DNA of 30,588 nucleotides from Kiritimatiellia bacterium (GCA_904502135.1 CAJGDE010000011.1:1-30588); one strand, 5' to 3'. Counted from the stretch's first letter, positions 7,922 to 16,089 are shown. Numbers and translations: made by a program. The notes: a model not told the origin generated them from the sequence alone.

Positions 7922-8248
7922 ATGATGATCACTCTTCTTAAGTCAAAGCTTCACCGCATCAAGGTGACCGAGGCCAATTTGGACTACGAGGGTTCGCTCA
8001 CGCTCGACCCGGATGATATGCAGGCCGTCGGTATTCGTCAGTGGGAGAAGATTCTCTGCGCGAACGTTGAGAACGGCAATCGCTTTGAGACATACGCTAT
8101 CGCCGGCAAGCGCGGCAGTAAGGTCTGTTGCTTAAACGGCGCGGCCGCCCATAAAGGCAAGGTCGGTGACAGACTCATAGTCATGGCCTTTGGTTCGTAT
8201 ACCGAAGAAGAAGCCTCTTCGTTTAATCCTCTCGTAAAACATTTTTAA
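7922..8248 (+). CDS. panD: Aspartate 1-decarboxylase
   Basis: A 108-residue pyruvoyl enzyme that makes beta-alanine for pantothenate from L-aspartate. The proenzyme cleavage site is G24-S25 in YEGSLT, where Ser25 becomes the pyruvoyl group. K9 and H11 (SKLHR) and the ETYAIAGKRGS and CLNGAAAH blocks match the family. Choosing the first of two tandem ATGs puts these residues at E. coli numbering. It ends about 18 residues earlier than E. coli PanD, just after the family's NPxVxxF motif. An AAAGG ribosome binding site ends eight bases upstream. It sits immediately before two more coenzyme A genes. Confidence 0.93.
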   Translation: MMITLLKSKLHRIKVTEANLDYEGSLTLDPDDMQAVGIRQWEKILCANVENGNRFETYAIAGKRGSKVCCLNGAAAHKGKVGDRLIVMAFGSYTEEEASSFNPLVKHF

Positions 8249-8263
8249 AAGAGGGCTGAAATT

Positions 8264-8749
8264 ATGGCAGAAAAAATCGCTGTATATCCTGGAACTTTTG
8301 ACCCTATGACAAAAGGGCATTTTGATTTGATACAGCGCGGCGCAAAGCTCTATGATAAATTAATCGTTGCTGTCGCCGCTTCCAGTTCCAAAGATGGCGC
8401 GATGTTTTCTGCTGAGGAGCGTTTGGAGATGATCGCTGAAGATGTTTTGTCTTCGGGGATTGACAATGTTGAGATAAAGGTTCTTGATACGCTGCTAGTT
8501 GATTTCTGCCGCAGAGAGGGCGCCAAAGTCGTTATCCGCGGAGTTAGAGTCTACAGTGATTTTGAATATGAGTTTCAGATGGCTTTGACCAATAGGCGAT
8601 TAGCCCCCGAGATTGAAACTCTCTTTATGATGCCCAGTGAAAATCTTTCTTATGTCACAGCTTCTACGGTGCGGGAGATTGTCCGCTACGGTGGAGATAT
8701 AGATTCGTTTGTGACGGACGCTGTAAAGAAGCGTCTGGCCGTAAAATGA
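8264..8749 (+). CDS. coaD: Phosphopantetheine adenylyltransferase
   Basis: A 161-residue nucleotidyltransferase that joins ATP and 4'-phosphopantetheine to give dephospho-CoA. The N-terminal GTFDPMTKGHFD (10-21) contains the (H/T)xGH signature, with Lys18 in the middle. VVIRGVRVYSDFEYEFQMA and the C-terminal YVTASTVREI (the ISSTxVR equivalent) are both typical. Length is standard. A GAGGG ribosome binding site precedes the ATG, and the final TGA overlaps the coaB ATG (ATGA), indicating coupled translation. Confidence 0.96.
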   Translation: MAEKIAVYPGTFDPMTKGHFDLIQRGAKLYDKLIVAVAASSSKDGAMFSAEERLEMIAEDVLSSGIDNVEIKVLDTLLVDFCRREGAKVVIRGVRVYSDFEYEFQMALTNRRLAPEIETLFMMPSENLSYVTASTVREIVRYGGDIDSFVTDAVKKRLAVK

Positions 8750-9366
8750 AATTCATCATTACTGCAGGCCCGACGCGCGAACACATAGACCCTGTTAGGT
8801 TTCTGTCAAATCCTTCTACCGGAAAAATGGGGTTTGCCGTTGCCGCGGAAGCGGCCCGTAGAGGGCATGAAACGGTTCTTGTCGCAGGGCCTGTTAACTT
8901 AAGGACGCCTTCGGGAGTGCGACGGATAGATGTTGTGAGCGCAAGAGACATGCTCGCGGCCGTCAAAAACGAAGTCATCGACGGAGCCGTGTTTGTTGGA
9001 GTTGCGGCTGTAGCGGATTTCAGGCCTAAAGTATCGTTCGACAAAAAGCAGAAGAAAAGCGTCATGACTGGAGAGCTGAAGCTTGTTCGCAATCCCGATA
9101 TTTTAAAATCGCTCAAGTCCGTACCTATAACGCGCGTTGGATTTGCCGCTGAAACGAACGATGTTTTAGCCGAGGCGTCCCGCAAGTGCCGTGAAAAAAA
9201 TCTTAAGTTTATAGTCGCCAACGATGTTTTGGCGAAGGGGTCTGGATTTGGCGTTTCAACGAATCGCGTAACATTTGTTTATCCCGATGGTTCATTGAAG
9301 AAGTTCCCTTTGATGTCAAAGCGCCGTGTTGCCGAAAGGATTCTCGATGAAATTGATCGCGCTTAA
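8746..9366 (+). CDS. coaB: Stand-alone phosphopantothenate-cysteine ligase
   Basis: A 206-residue protein equivalent to the C-terminal half of the usual CoaBC fusion. It condenses phosphopantothenate with cysteine using CTP. Family motifs are ITAGPTREHIDPVRFLSN (5-22), the GKMGFAVA nucleotide loop, AAVADFRP (87-94), the KKQKK lysine cluster, RNPDIL and VGFAAET. The decarboxylase (CoaC) flavoprotein half is absent from this gene and this window. The start overlaps coaD by four bases; the 3' end overlaps the next gene by 20 bases. Confidence 0.9.
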   Translation: MKFIITAGPTREHIDPVRFLSNPSTGKMGFAVAAEAARRGHETVLVAGPVNLRTPSGVRRIDVVSARDMLAAVKNEVIDGAVFVGVAAVADFRPKVSFDKKQKKSVMTGELKLVRNPDILKSLKSVPITRVGFAAETNDVLAEASRKCREKNLKFIVANDVLAKGSGFGVSTNRVTFVYPDGSLKKFPLMSKRRVAERILDEIDRA

Positions 9367-10027
9367 CGGCTGGGCCGCAAGCCCCAATGCGTGGGATCTT
9401 TGCGAAAGTCTCAAAGGAGTCAAAATCTTCTCTTATATTGAACAGTTGGACGGTTTGGCACAAAGAGAGGTAAATTCCAGTAAAGAGGTTGTTCTCGTCG
9501 GCTGGTCGATGGGCGGCAGCACTGCTCTTCGTCTGGCTGCCGCGTATCCCGAGAAAATCAAAGGCCTCGTATTGATAGCCGCTACAGCGCGCATGATGGA
9601 AGAGAAGTCTTCGTCTTGGCGTGGTATGACGCCGCGTCGCCTTGAGGCATTGCGCAAGGGTCTTGAGATGACGAACGGCGAAGGCTTTTTTGGTGTTCCG
9701 GAATCAAAACCTAATCCATACATGATCGATACGCCGGAGAATCTTTCTCGGGGGCTTAAATATCTTTATGATACAGACATACGAGAAGATGTTAAAAAGC
9801 TCGGCTCAATATTTGTTGAAAGAAAAATCCCCGTAGCGATTTTTCAGGCCGAAAACGACGGGATAGTTCGCTCGTCAAACGCTGACTTTTTTAAAGCGTC
9901 TTTTCCCCATGCCAGCCTTACGATGGTAAAGGGTTCTGAGCATGCTCTTGTAATTGACATTCCTCAGTTGATTGACGAGGCTGTATTTTCAATGACAAAA
10001 AAGGTTAATAAGGAGTTGGCTGTATGA
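9347..10027 (+). CDS. BioH-like alpha/beta hydrolase
   Basis: A 226-residue alpha/beta hydrolase. The start at 9347 has an AAAGGA ribosome binding site six bases upstream, inside the end of coaB. The catalytic triad is readable: nucleophile S54 in GWSMGG, acid D171 in QAENDGIV, base H199 in GSEHAL. The GLVLIAATARMMEEKSSSW stretch and the small lid resemble BioH, the pimeloyl-ACP methyl ester esterase of biotin synthesis, but no biotin gene is nearby, so a general carboxylesterase is equally possible. Its stop overlaps the nadE start (ATGA). Confidence 0.75.
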   Translation: MKLIALNGWAASPNAWDLCESLKGVKIFSYIEQLDGLAQREVNSSKEVVLVGWSMGGSTALRLAAAYPEKIKGLVLIAATARMMEEKSSSWRGMTPRRLEALRKGLEMTNGEGFFGVPESKPNPYMIDTPENLSRGLKYLYDTDIREDVKKLGSIFVERKIPVAIFQAENDGIVRSSNADFFKASFPHASLTMVKGSEHALVIDIPQLIDEAVFSMTKKVNKELAV

Positions 10028-11019
10028 AAAAGGAATTGGGCTGCCTTAAAACGCATCGGGCCTATCTTGGCCGTCCTGCGAAAAAATATCCCATAGAGCC
10101 TTTTCCCTGTTCTGAGCGCAAGGTTTTTCAGCTTCAGGTTAAAGGCCTTGTGAAGCGGCTTAAGTCGATCGGCTGCCGCGATACAGTAATTGGTGTTTCG
10201 GGCGGTCTTGATTCGACCTTGGCGGTGCTTGTGACTTTTGCCGCATACGAGAAGTTGGGGTTTGATACAAAAGGTATACATCTTTATACAATGCCCGGTT
10301 TTGGTACGTCGAAAAGAACAAAAACTAACGCGGGTATATTGTGCAAAGATCTTAATCTTAAGCTTGAGACGATAGATATCACAAAATCGTGCAAAGTCCA
10401 TTTTCGCGACATCGGTCACGATGGCAAGACATGTGATGTTACTTACGAAAATGTTCAAGCGCGTATGCGCACCATGATTTTGATGAATAAGGCGAATATG
10501 ACCGGAGGGATCGTTCTTGGTACGGGCGATTTATCTGAAATCGCTTTGGGCTGGTCTACATATAACGGCGATCACATGTCAATGTTCGCGGTGAATAGCG
10601 GCGTGCCGAAAACCGTTGTAGAAAAGGTCTGCCGCTGGTGGGCCGTCGGCAACGCTGAGCGTTTTCCTCTCGCTGCCAAAGCCGTAAATGACATAGCTGA
10701 TACGCCGGTTTCGCCCGAATTGATAAAAAATCAGGTGACCGAAGATAAGATCGGTCCCTATATCCTTCATGATTTTTTCCTTTGGAATTTTATCATAAAC
10801 GAAATGGGTTCAAAGGATCTTCTGATTAATGCAAAGAAGTATTTCAAAGGCAGATACGAAGAGGGCGTTATCAAATCCACGCTTGATGTATTCATGCGCA
10901 GATTCTTTACCCAGGCGTTCAAACGAAACTGCCAACCTGACGGTATCAAGGTCTTTCCGTTTGAGCTTTCGCTTCGTGGCTGGTGGATACCTTCCGATTT
11001 AGGTGTTGTAAAGCTATAA
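10024..11019 (+). CDS. nadE: NAD synthetase without its glutaminase domain
   Basis: A 331-residue ATP-pyrophosphatase that amidates nicotinate adenine dinucleotide to NAD. The P-loop GVSGGLDSTLA is at about 57-67. GTGDLSEIALGWSTYNGDHMS, VTEDKIGPYILHDFFLW and the late FKRNCQPDG block are those of the synthetase half of large glutamine-dependent NadE (about 550-680 residues). The usual N-terminal nitrilase-fold glutaminase is missing: the protein begins at the linker before YPIEPFPCSERKVFQLQVKGL. It must use free ammonia or a separate partner. An AAGGAG ribosome binding site (10009-10014) supports the ATG, so this is a designed start and not a broken gene. Confidence 0.9.
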   Translation: MKKELGCLKTHRAYLGRPAKKYPIEPFPCSERKVFQLQVKGLVKRLKSIGCRDTVIGVSGGLDSTLAVLVTFAAYEKLGFDTKGIHLYTMPGFGTSKRTKTNAGILCKDLNLKLETIDITKSCKVHFRDIGHDGKTCDVTYENVQARMRTMILMNKANMTGGIVLGTGDLSEIALGWSTYNGDHMSMFAVNSGVPKTVVEKVCRWWAVGNAERFPLAAKAVNDIADTPVSPELIKNQVTEDKIGPYILHDFFLWNFIINEMGSKDLLINAKKYFKGRYEEGVIKSTLDVFMRRFFTQAFKRNCQPDGIKVFPFELSLRGWWIPSDLGVVKL

Positions 11020-11029
11020 AGTATGCATT

Positions 11030-11058
11030 TTGACATAATTCGGCGGATTTGATATAAT
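11030..11058 (+). promoter_or_regulatory. Consensus sigma-70 promoter for ribH
   Basis: TTGACA at 11030-11035 and TATAAT at 11053-11058 match the consensus in all twelve positions with the ideal 17-bp spacer. Transcription would start near 11065, giving a leader of about 26 bases with a GGGGA ribosome binding site (11079-11083). Confidence 0.88.
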
Positions 11059-11090
11059 TTTTCGCAAATTTTCAAAATGGGGATTATGTA

Positions 11091-11558
11091 ATGAAAGAAA
11101 TTACAGGAGACCTTTCGGCGAAGGGAATGAAAATCGCCGTTGTAGTAAGTCGTTTTAATAGCTTTCTTACGGAACAGCTTGTTAAGGGGGCTGAGGATGC
11201 TTTTGTGCGCTTAGGCGGTGACACGAAAGATTTGACGCTTGTCAGAGTGCCTGGAGCGTATGAATTGCCTTTAGCGGTAAAGGCTCTTGCTTCTAAAAAA
11301 GGCATTGATGCTGTAGTTGCTCTCGGTGCGGTCGTACAGGGTGCGACGGCGCATGCGGATCTTATCAATGAAACCACGGCCCGCGCATTCTCTCAGATTT
11401 CGCTCGATACTCTCGTGCCGGTTCTTGACGGAGTTGTGAGTGCGGAAAATCTTGAGCAGGCAGTCGAGCGTTGCGGCACGAAACAGGGCAACAAGGGTTT
11501 CTCTGTAATGCAGGCGGCGATTGAAACTGTCAATGTCATGGCGAAGATCCGTAAATAA
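11091..11558 (+). CDS. ribH: 6,7-dimethyl-8-ribityllumazine synthase
   Basis: A 155-residue enzyme for the penultimate step of riboflavin synthesis. The N-terminal VVVSRFNSFLTEQL, PGAYELPLAVKAL (54-66), GAVVQGATAHAD (79-90) with the catalytic His88, and GTKQGNKGF near the C terminus are diagnostic. The phosphate-site neighbourhood is slightly divergent: HAD replaces the usual HFD or HYD, and PVLDGVVSAEN replaces PVxFGVLTTxx. No other rib genes are in the window. It has its own strong promoter and is spaced 42 bases from the phosphofructokinase gene. Confidence 0.92.
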   Translation: MKEITGDLSAKGMKIAVVVSRFNSFLTEQLVKGAEDAFVRLGGDTKDLTLVRVPGAYELPLAVKALASKKGIDAVVALGAVVQGATAHADLINETTARAFSQISLDTLVPVLDGVVSAENLEQAVERCGTKQGNKGFSVMQAAIETVNVMAKIRK

Positions 11559-11600
11559 TTTAATTAAGCGAATAAATCGAAAAAGAAAGAAGTAAACAAA

Positions 11601-12830
11601 ATGAAAGAAGTGAAGAAAGTTGCGTTCCTTACAGCTGGTGGTCTTGCGCCATGCTTAAGTTCATCAATCGGGTATCTCATCGACGAGTATACGAAGAAGT
11701 CTCCAAACGTCGAAATGATAGGTTACATCAACGGATATATGGGGCTTTTAAAAGGTGACTCCATCCCTGTGACCGATGAAGTCCGCAAGAATGCTCTTAT
11801 TCTTACAAAACACGGCGGCAGCCCCATCGGCAACAGCCGCGTTAAGCTCACGAATGTTAAAGACTGTGTCAAGCGCGGCCTTGTTAAGGAGGGTGAAGAT
11901 CCTTTGAAGGTGGCTGCTGACCAGCTCGTTAAAGATGGTGTCGATGTAATTCACACAATCGGCGGAGACGACACAAATACTACAGCCGCTGATTTGGCTG
12001 CGTATCTCGCCGAAAACAACTATCCTCTTATCGTCGTCGGTCTTCCCAAAACGATCGATAATGACGTTTATCCGATCAAGCAGTCGCTTGGCGCATGGAC
12101 GGCCGCTGAAGAGGGCGCTAAGTACTTCATGAATGTCGTCAAGGAGAATTCCGCCAATCCCCGTGCTCTTACGGTTCACGAAGTCATGGGTCGCAACTGC
12201 GGCTGGCTTACGTACAAGACGGCGCAGTATTACCGCAAGATGCTCTCCCGCACGAAGTTCCTTCCTCAGTTCAACCTTACGCGCGAGCGCCAGGAAGTTC
12301 ATGCCGTTTACGTGCCTGAGTCAAAGATCGATTTCAAGAGCGAGGCAGAGCGCCTTCTCAAAATCATGGATAAGTGCGATTCCGTCAACATCTTCGTTTC
12401 GGAAGGTGCCGGCGTAAAGGATATTATCGCTGAAATGAAAAAGCGCGGCGAGGAAGTTCCTGTTGACGCTTTCGGTCATCCCAGACTCGACAAGGTCAAT
12501 GTCGGTCAGTATGTCGCCAAGCGCTTCGGCGAACTTCTCAAGGCTGAAAAGACCCAGGTCTTCAAGTCTGGTTACTTTGCCCGCGCCGCCGCTCCGAACA
12601 AGAAAGATCTGCGCCTTATCGAGAAATGCGCCCGCAAGGCTGTCGAATGCGCTCTTAACGGAGTCTCCGGCGTTGTCGGCCCCGATGAGAACGACGCGGC
12701 GAAGATTCGCGCGTGCGAATTCCCGCGCATCAAGGGAGGAAAGCCCTTTAATGTCCGCAAGGGTTCGTTCCGTAAGATGCTTGCCGAGATCGGTCAGCCC
12801 AATCCGCGTAAAAAACGCACGGTTAAATAA
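11601..12830 (+). CDS. pfp: Pyrophosphate-dependent 6-phosphofructokinase
   Basis: A 409-residue phosphofructokinase that reversibly phosphorylates fructose 6-phosphate. The phosphoryl-donor loop reads GGDDTNTTA (121-129); Asp at position 124, where ATP enzymes carry Gly, together with Lys150 in PKTIDND, is the recognised signature of PPi-dependent enzymes. The N terminus FLTAGGLAPCLSSSIG and the ENSANPRALTVHEVMGRNCGWLT block match the long bacterial PPi-PFK subgroup. Strong use of CGC, CTT and AAG suggests high expression. Using pyrophosphate saves ATP in glycolysis, fitting an anaerobic lifestyle. No terminator is visible before the next gene. Confidence 0.92.
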   Translation: MKEVKKVAFLTAGGLAPCLSSSIGYLIDEYTKKSPNVEMIGYINGYMGLLKGDSIPVTDEVRKNALILTKHGGSPIGNSRVKLTNVKDCVKRGLVKEGEDPLKVAADQLVKDGVDVIHTIGGDDTNTTAADLAAYLAENNYPLIVVGLPKTIDNDVYPIKQSLGAWTAAEEGAKYFMNVVKENSANPRALTVHEVMGRNCGWLTYKTAQYYRKMLSRTKFLPQFNLTRERQEVHAVYVPESKIDFKSEAERLLKIMDKCDSVNIFVSEGAGVKDIIAEMKKRGEEVPVDAFGHPRLDKVNVGQYVAKRFGELLKAEKTQVFKSGYFARAAAPNKKDLRLIEKCARKAVECALNGVSGVVGPDENDAAKIRACEFPRIKGGKPFNVRKGSFRKMLAEIGQPNPRKKRTVK

Positions 12831-12832
12831 AG

Positions 12833-12847
12833 TCACCTGATAGGTGA
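12833..12847 (+). promoter_or_regulatory. Small hairpin enclosing the ispH-uppS start codon
   Basis: TCACCT (12833-12838) is perfectly complementary to AGGTGA (12842-12847) across a three-base loop. The GTG start codon (12844-12846) lies within the 3' arm, and the only nearby purine-rich stretch is within the hairpin. It could lower translation initiation; the short length means chance is possible. Confidence 0.35.
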
Positions 12848-14310
12848 AAATAGAGGTCATAGAACCACACGGGCTTTGCGCAGGCGTCAATTCGGCGATT
12901 GCCAAAGCCCTTCAGCTTAAAAATGTGTATTGTCTGCACGAGCTCGTTCATAATGAAATAGTTGTGCGCGAGCTTAAAGATCTCGGATTTAAGTTTGTTG
13001 AAAGCGTAAACGAGGTGCCTGTAGGCGAAACGGTCGTTTTTTCTGCGCACGGAGTCTCTCCCGCGATACGGAAAAAAGCTGAAGAAAGAAAATTGAAGAT
13101 TGTCGATACCACCTGTCCTTTTGTCGACAAGGTGCATCGCGCCGCTGCGAAATTTTCCGCTCAGGGTCTGCCGCTTGTCATAATCGGTCACAAAGGCCAT
13201 ATAGAGGTTGAGGGGATCGCCGCTGAGGCCAAGGAAGCGTACGTCTATCCTGATCTGCCGATCGGAGCAAAGAAGATCGGCGTCGTCAGCCAGACGACGA
13301 TGAATTCGGATGAAGTCAAGGCGATCGTGAAGAAGTTGGAGCGCAACTATCAGATCGTGAAGATGGCTGAAGTTTGCAAAGCGACAAAATTGCGTCAGGA
13401 CGCTGTCAGAAAATTCTGTCGCGGCGCAGATCGTAATTCCCGCGCGGTCCTCGTTCTGGGCAGCGAGGGTTCGTCCAACGTCAAGCGCTTATGCGAAGTT
13501 GCCGAGGAGGAGGGCGTTAAAGTCTTTAGGGCTGGGTCGGTCGCCGAACTATACGCTATGGATTTCTCGTCTGTCGAAACTCTCGGTCTTACGAGCGGGG
13601 CTTCCACGCCCGAGAGATTCTTCGATGAAGCGCTTTCGATATTGAGAAATTGTCCGCGTCATATCGCGATCATTATGGACGGGAATGGGCGTTGGGCGCT
13701 CGCGCGCGGCAAGAAGCGCGGCCAAGGCCACATAGAGGGCGCGAAAACGTTAAGCAAGGTTCTTAAGTGGTGCAAAGACAGATCCATCAAGTATCTTACC
13801 GTCTACGCGTTTTCGACCGAGAACTGGAAACGCCCGAAAGAGGAGGTCGACGGTCTGATGGGTCTTTTCGTGAAGATGCTTAAATCCAAGACGTTGGACT
13901 TCATGAAGAACAAGGTGCGCTTCAGGATGATCGGCCGCAGAGGCGATCTGCCGAGAAATCTTCTATCTGAGATAACCAGGCTGGAGGAGAAGACGAAAGA
14001 TTTCGACAGGGAGTTTATCGTCGCCATATCGTATGGCGGAAGAGCCGAGATAATAGATGCCGTAAATCGCGTCAAAGGTCCTGTGACGGAAGAGACGTTC
14101 AGAAATTATCTTTACGCTCCCGATGTGCCTGATCCTGATCTCGTCATCCGCACAAGCGGCGAGGTTCGCACAAGCAATTTTCTTCTTTGGCAGACAGCGT
14201 ACAGCGAATTTTATTTTTCTGATGTGCTGTGGCCGGATTTTTCAGAGGCGGAATTGGATCGCGCCATTTCTTCGTATGCGATGCGCAACAGACGAAAAGG
14301 CGGCGTGTAA
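12844..14310 (+). CDS. ispH-uppS: IspH-UppS fusion: HMBPP reductase plus undecaprenyl diphosphate synthase
   Basis: One 488-residue ORF joins two isoprenoid enzymes. Residues 1-270 are IspH, the iron-sulfur reductase that makes IPP and DMAPP: cluster cysteines C12 (HGLCAGV), C91 (DTTCPFVDKVH) and C178 (EVCKATKLRQ), the GHIEVEG acid motif and TSGASTPERF. The usual NSSNSxRL reads GSSNVKRL. Residues 271-488 are a cis-prenyltransferase: HIAIIMDGNGRWA (273-285, catalytic D279), H296, TVYAFSTENWKRP, and the C-terminal DLVIRTSGE with SNFLLWQ. There is almost no linker. UppS uses IPP to elongate FPP to the C55 wall carrier, so the fusion puts supply and use of IPP in one chain. Start codon is GTG, 13 bases after the phosphofructokinase stop. 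Confidence 0.93.
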   Translation: MKIEVIEPHGLCAGVNSAIAKALQLKNVYCLHELVHNEIVVRELKDLGFKFVESVNEVPVGETVVFSAHGVSPAIRKKAEERKLKIVDTTCPFVDKVHRAAAKFSAQGLPLVIIGHKGHIEVEGIAAEAKEAYVYPDLPIGAKKIGVVSQTTMNSDEVKAIVKKLERNYQIVKMAEVCKATKLRQDAVRKFCRGADRNSRAVLVLGSEGSSNVKRLCEVAEEEGVKVFRAGSVAELYAMDFSSVETLGLTSGASTPERFFDEALSILRNCPRHIAIIMDGNGRWALARGKKRGQGHIEGAKTLSKVLKWCKDRSIKYLTVYAFSTENWKRPKEEVDGLMGLFVKMLKSKTLDFMKNKVRFRMIGRRGDLPRNLLSEITRLEEKTKDFDREFIVAISYGGRAEIIDAVNRVKGPVTEETFRNYLYAPDVPDPDLVIRTSGEVRTSNFLLWQTAYSEFYFSDVLWPDFSEAELDRAISSYAMRNRRKGGV

Positions 14311-14333
14311 TTCTCGGTTTAAAATGTTATAAT
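14305..14333 (+). promoter_or_regulatory. Probable promoter for pilB-gmk genes
   Basis: A consensus TATAAT sits at 14328-14333, 22 bases before the pilB ATG. The -35 candidate GTGTAA (14305-14310), 17 bp upstream, matches only half the consensus and overlaps the previous stop codon. Confidence 0.5.
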
Positions 14334-14355
14334 GTTTGAAACTTGAGGTAAGACG

Positions 14356-16050
14356 ATGGTAACAGACGCAATATTACAACTTCTCATTCAGAACGGCTAT
14401 ATCGACGAGCAGACGGCTTTGGATCTTCAGGATTTGGCGAAATCGGAAGCTAAAGCCATGCGTCAGCTCGTGATTGATCAAGGGATTCTCACGGAGGATG
14501 ACCTTCTGGCGGCTATGGCCGCGTATCAGGATACAGAAGCGATTGATTTATCTTCAATGACGCTTGAGACGGAAGTGACCGAGGCTATTTCAGCTTCAAC
14601 GGCGAGAATGTACAATGTTTTCCCCGTGGCGGCCGATGATGCCTCCGTGACGCTTGCGACATTCGATCTCGTTGATCCGAGGATTTCGGATGAAATGCTC
14701 TTCACTCTTTCCAAGGAAGTGCGTTTTGTCTTCGCCAGAGAAAAGGACGTCATGGACCGCATCGCGCAGTACTACGGCGATTCCAGCGATTCAGTGGCGG
14801 ATATGATCAAATCGCTCGGCGAGGGCATGAGCGATGATGAGGATATCGCGGGGGCCAACGCCAATGATATAGCCTCGATGGAGAGCGCGGCAAATTCGTC
14901 CGCGATCATCCGTTTTGTCAATCTTGTTCTTTATCAGGGCGTTGTAGATCGTGCGGCGGATATTCACATCGAGCCGTTCGAGAATGATTTCAAGATACGC
15001 TACCGTGTGGACGGCGCTCTTTACGAGATGAAAGCGCCGGATGTCAAGATGGCTCCCGCAATCATTTCGCGCATCAAGATTCTCGCGAATCTGAATATTG
15101 CAGAGCGTCGCATTCCTCAGGACGGCCGCATAGCTCTTACCGTCGCGGGGCGCGCGGTTGACCTTCGCGTATCGTGTCTGCCTACGGCGCACGGCGAGTC
15201 TGTCGTTATGCGTATTCTCGACCAGTCGGCGACATCGCTCGATCTTGAAAACGTCGGTCTGCCGGAAGATGTATACGAGCAGATTACGATGGATATCGAA
15301 AAGCCGAACGGAATCTTCATCGTGACAGGTCCTACCGGTTCAGGTAAGACGACGACACTTTATTCGGTATTAAGACGCATCAATCAGATCGATACAAAAC
15401 TTCTTACCGCCGAGGAACCTGTCGAATATAATGTTGACGGAATTGTTCAAGTTCCCATCGACGCGCATGTCGGCAACACATTCGCGAAAGTTCTTCGCGC
15501 GTTCCTGCGACAGGACCCTGATGTTATGATGATCGGAGAAATCCGCGATCTCGAGACGGCCGAAATCGCGGTGCAGGCGGCGCTTACTGGACACTTCGTT
15601 TTTTCAACGCTCCATACGAATGATGCGGCCGGCGCCATCATGCGTCTTATGGATATGAATGTCGCGCCTTACCTTCTTTCTTCAACGGTCGAGGCCGTTC
15701 TCGGTCAGCGATTGGTAAGAACCTGCTGCCGCGATTGCAGAGAGGCCTATGAGCCGGACGACGAAACGCTTGAGCGTATAGAAATGACGCGCGATCAGAT
15801 CGGCGGGCGTCCGTTCTATTTCGGAAAAGGCTGCAAGGTCTGCAACGGAACGGGATACAAGGGGCGCAAGGGCGTTTTCGAGTATTTGAGAATGTCCAAT
15901 CCTCTGCGCGAGCTCGTCAACAACCGCGCGCCGACGCTCGTCATCCGCGAGAAGGCCAGAGAGCTCGGAATGCGCACGATGCGCGAAGACGGCATCCGTT
16001 CGATTCTCGACGGATACACTACGGTTGATGAGGTGTTGCGCTACACCTGA
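14356..16050 (+). CDS. GspE/PilB-family secretion or pilus assembly ATPase
   Basis: A 564-residue hexameric ATPase that powers type IV pilus extension or type II secretion. The N-terminal GspE-II domain covers about 1-140. The catalytic core has GPTGSGKTTT (Walker A, 325-334), TAEEPVEY (Asp box), MMIGEIRD (Walker B, E395) and FSTLHTNDA (His box). A zinc site C458-x2-C461 with C493-x2-C496 separates PilB/GspE from PilT retraction ATPases. A GAGGT ribosome binding site lies upstream. No pilin, PilC or secretin gene is next to it, so pilus and type II secretion roles cannot be told apart from context. Confidence 0.9.
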   Translation: MVTDAILQLLIQNGYIDEQTALDLQDLAKSEAKAMRQLVIDQGILTEDDLLAAMAAYQDTEAIDLSSMTLETEVTEAISASTARMYNVFPVAADDASVTLATFDLVDPRISDEMLFTLSKEVRFVFAREKDVMDRIAQYYGDSSDSVADMIKSLGEGMSDDEDIAGANANDIASMESAANSSAIIRFVNLVLYQGVVDRAADIHIEPFENDFKIRYRVDGALYEMKAPDVKMAPAIISRIKILANLNIAERRIPQDGRIALTVAGRAVDLRVSCLPTAHGESVVMRILDQSATSLDLENVGLPEDVYEQITMDIEKPNGIFIVTGPTGSGKTTTLYSVLRRINQIDTKLLTAEEPVEYNVDGIVQVPIDAHVGNTFAKVLRAFLRQDPDVMMIGEIRDLETAEIAVQAALTGHFVFSTLHTNDAAGAIMRLMDMNVAPYLLSSTVEAVLGQRLVRTCCRDCREAYEPDDETLERIEMTRDQIGGRPFYFGKGCKVCNGTGYKGRKGVFEYLRMSNPLRELVNNRAPTLVIREKARELGMRTMREDGIRSILDGYTTVDEVLRYT

Positions 16051-16089
16051 TGAAATTTCTAATGCGAATTATCTCCGAGGTAAAATTAA

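Noticed and set aside
11748..12905. Long minus-strand frames opposite the phosphofructokinase gene (184 and 194 codons).
   Set aside because: They mirror a strongly biased, clearly conserved plus-strand gene and show no recognisable motif or ribosome binding site.
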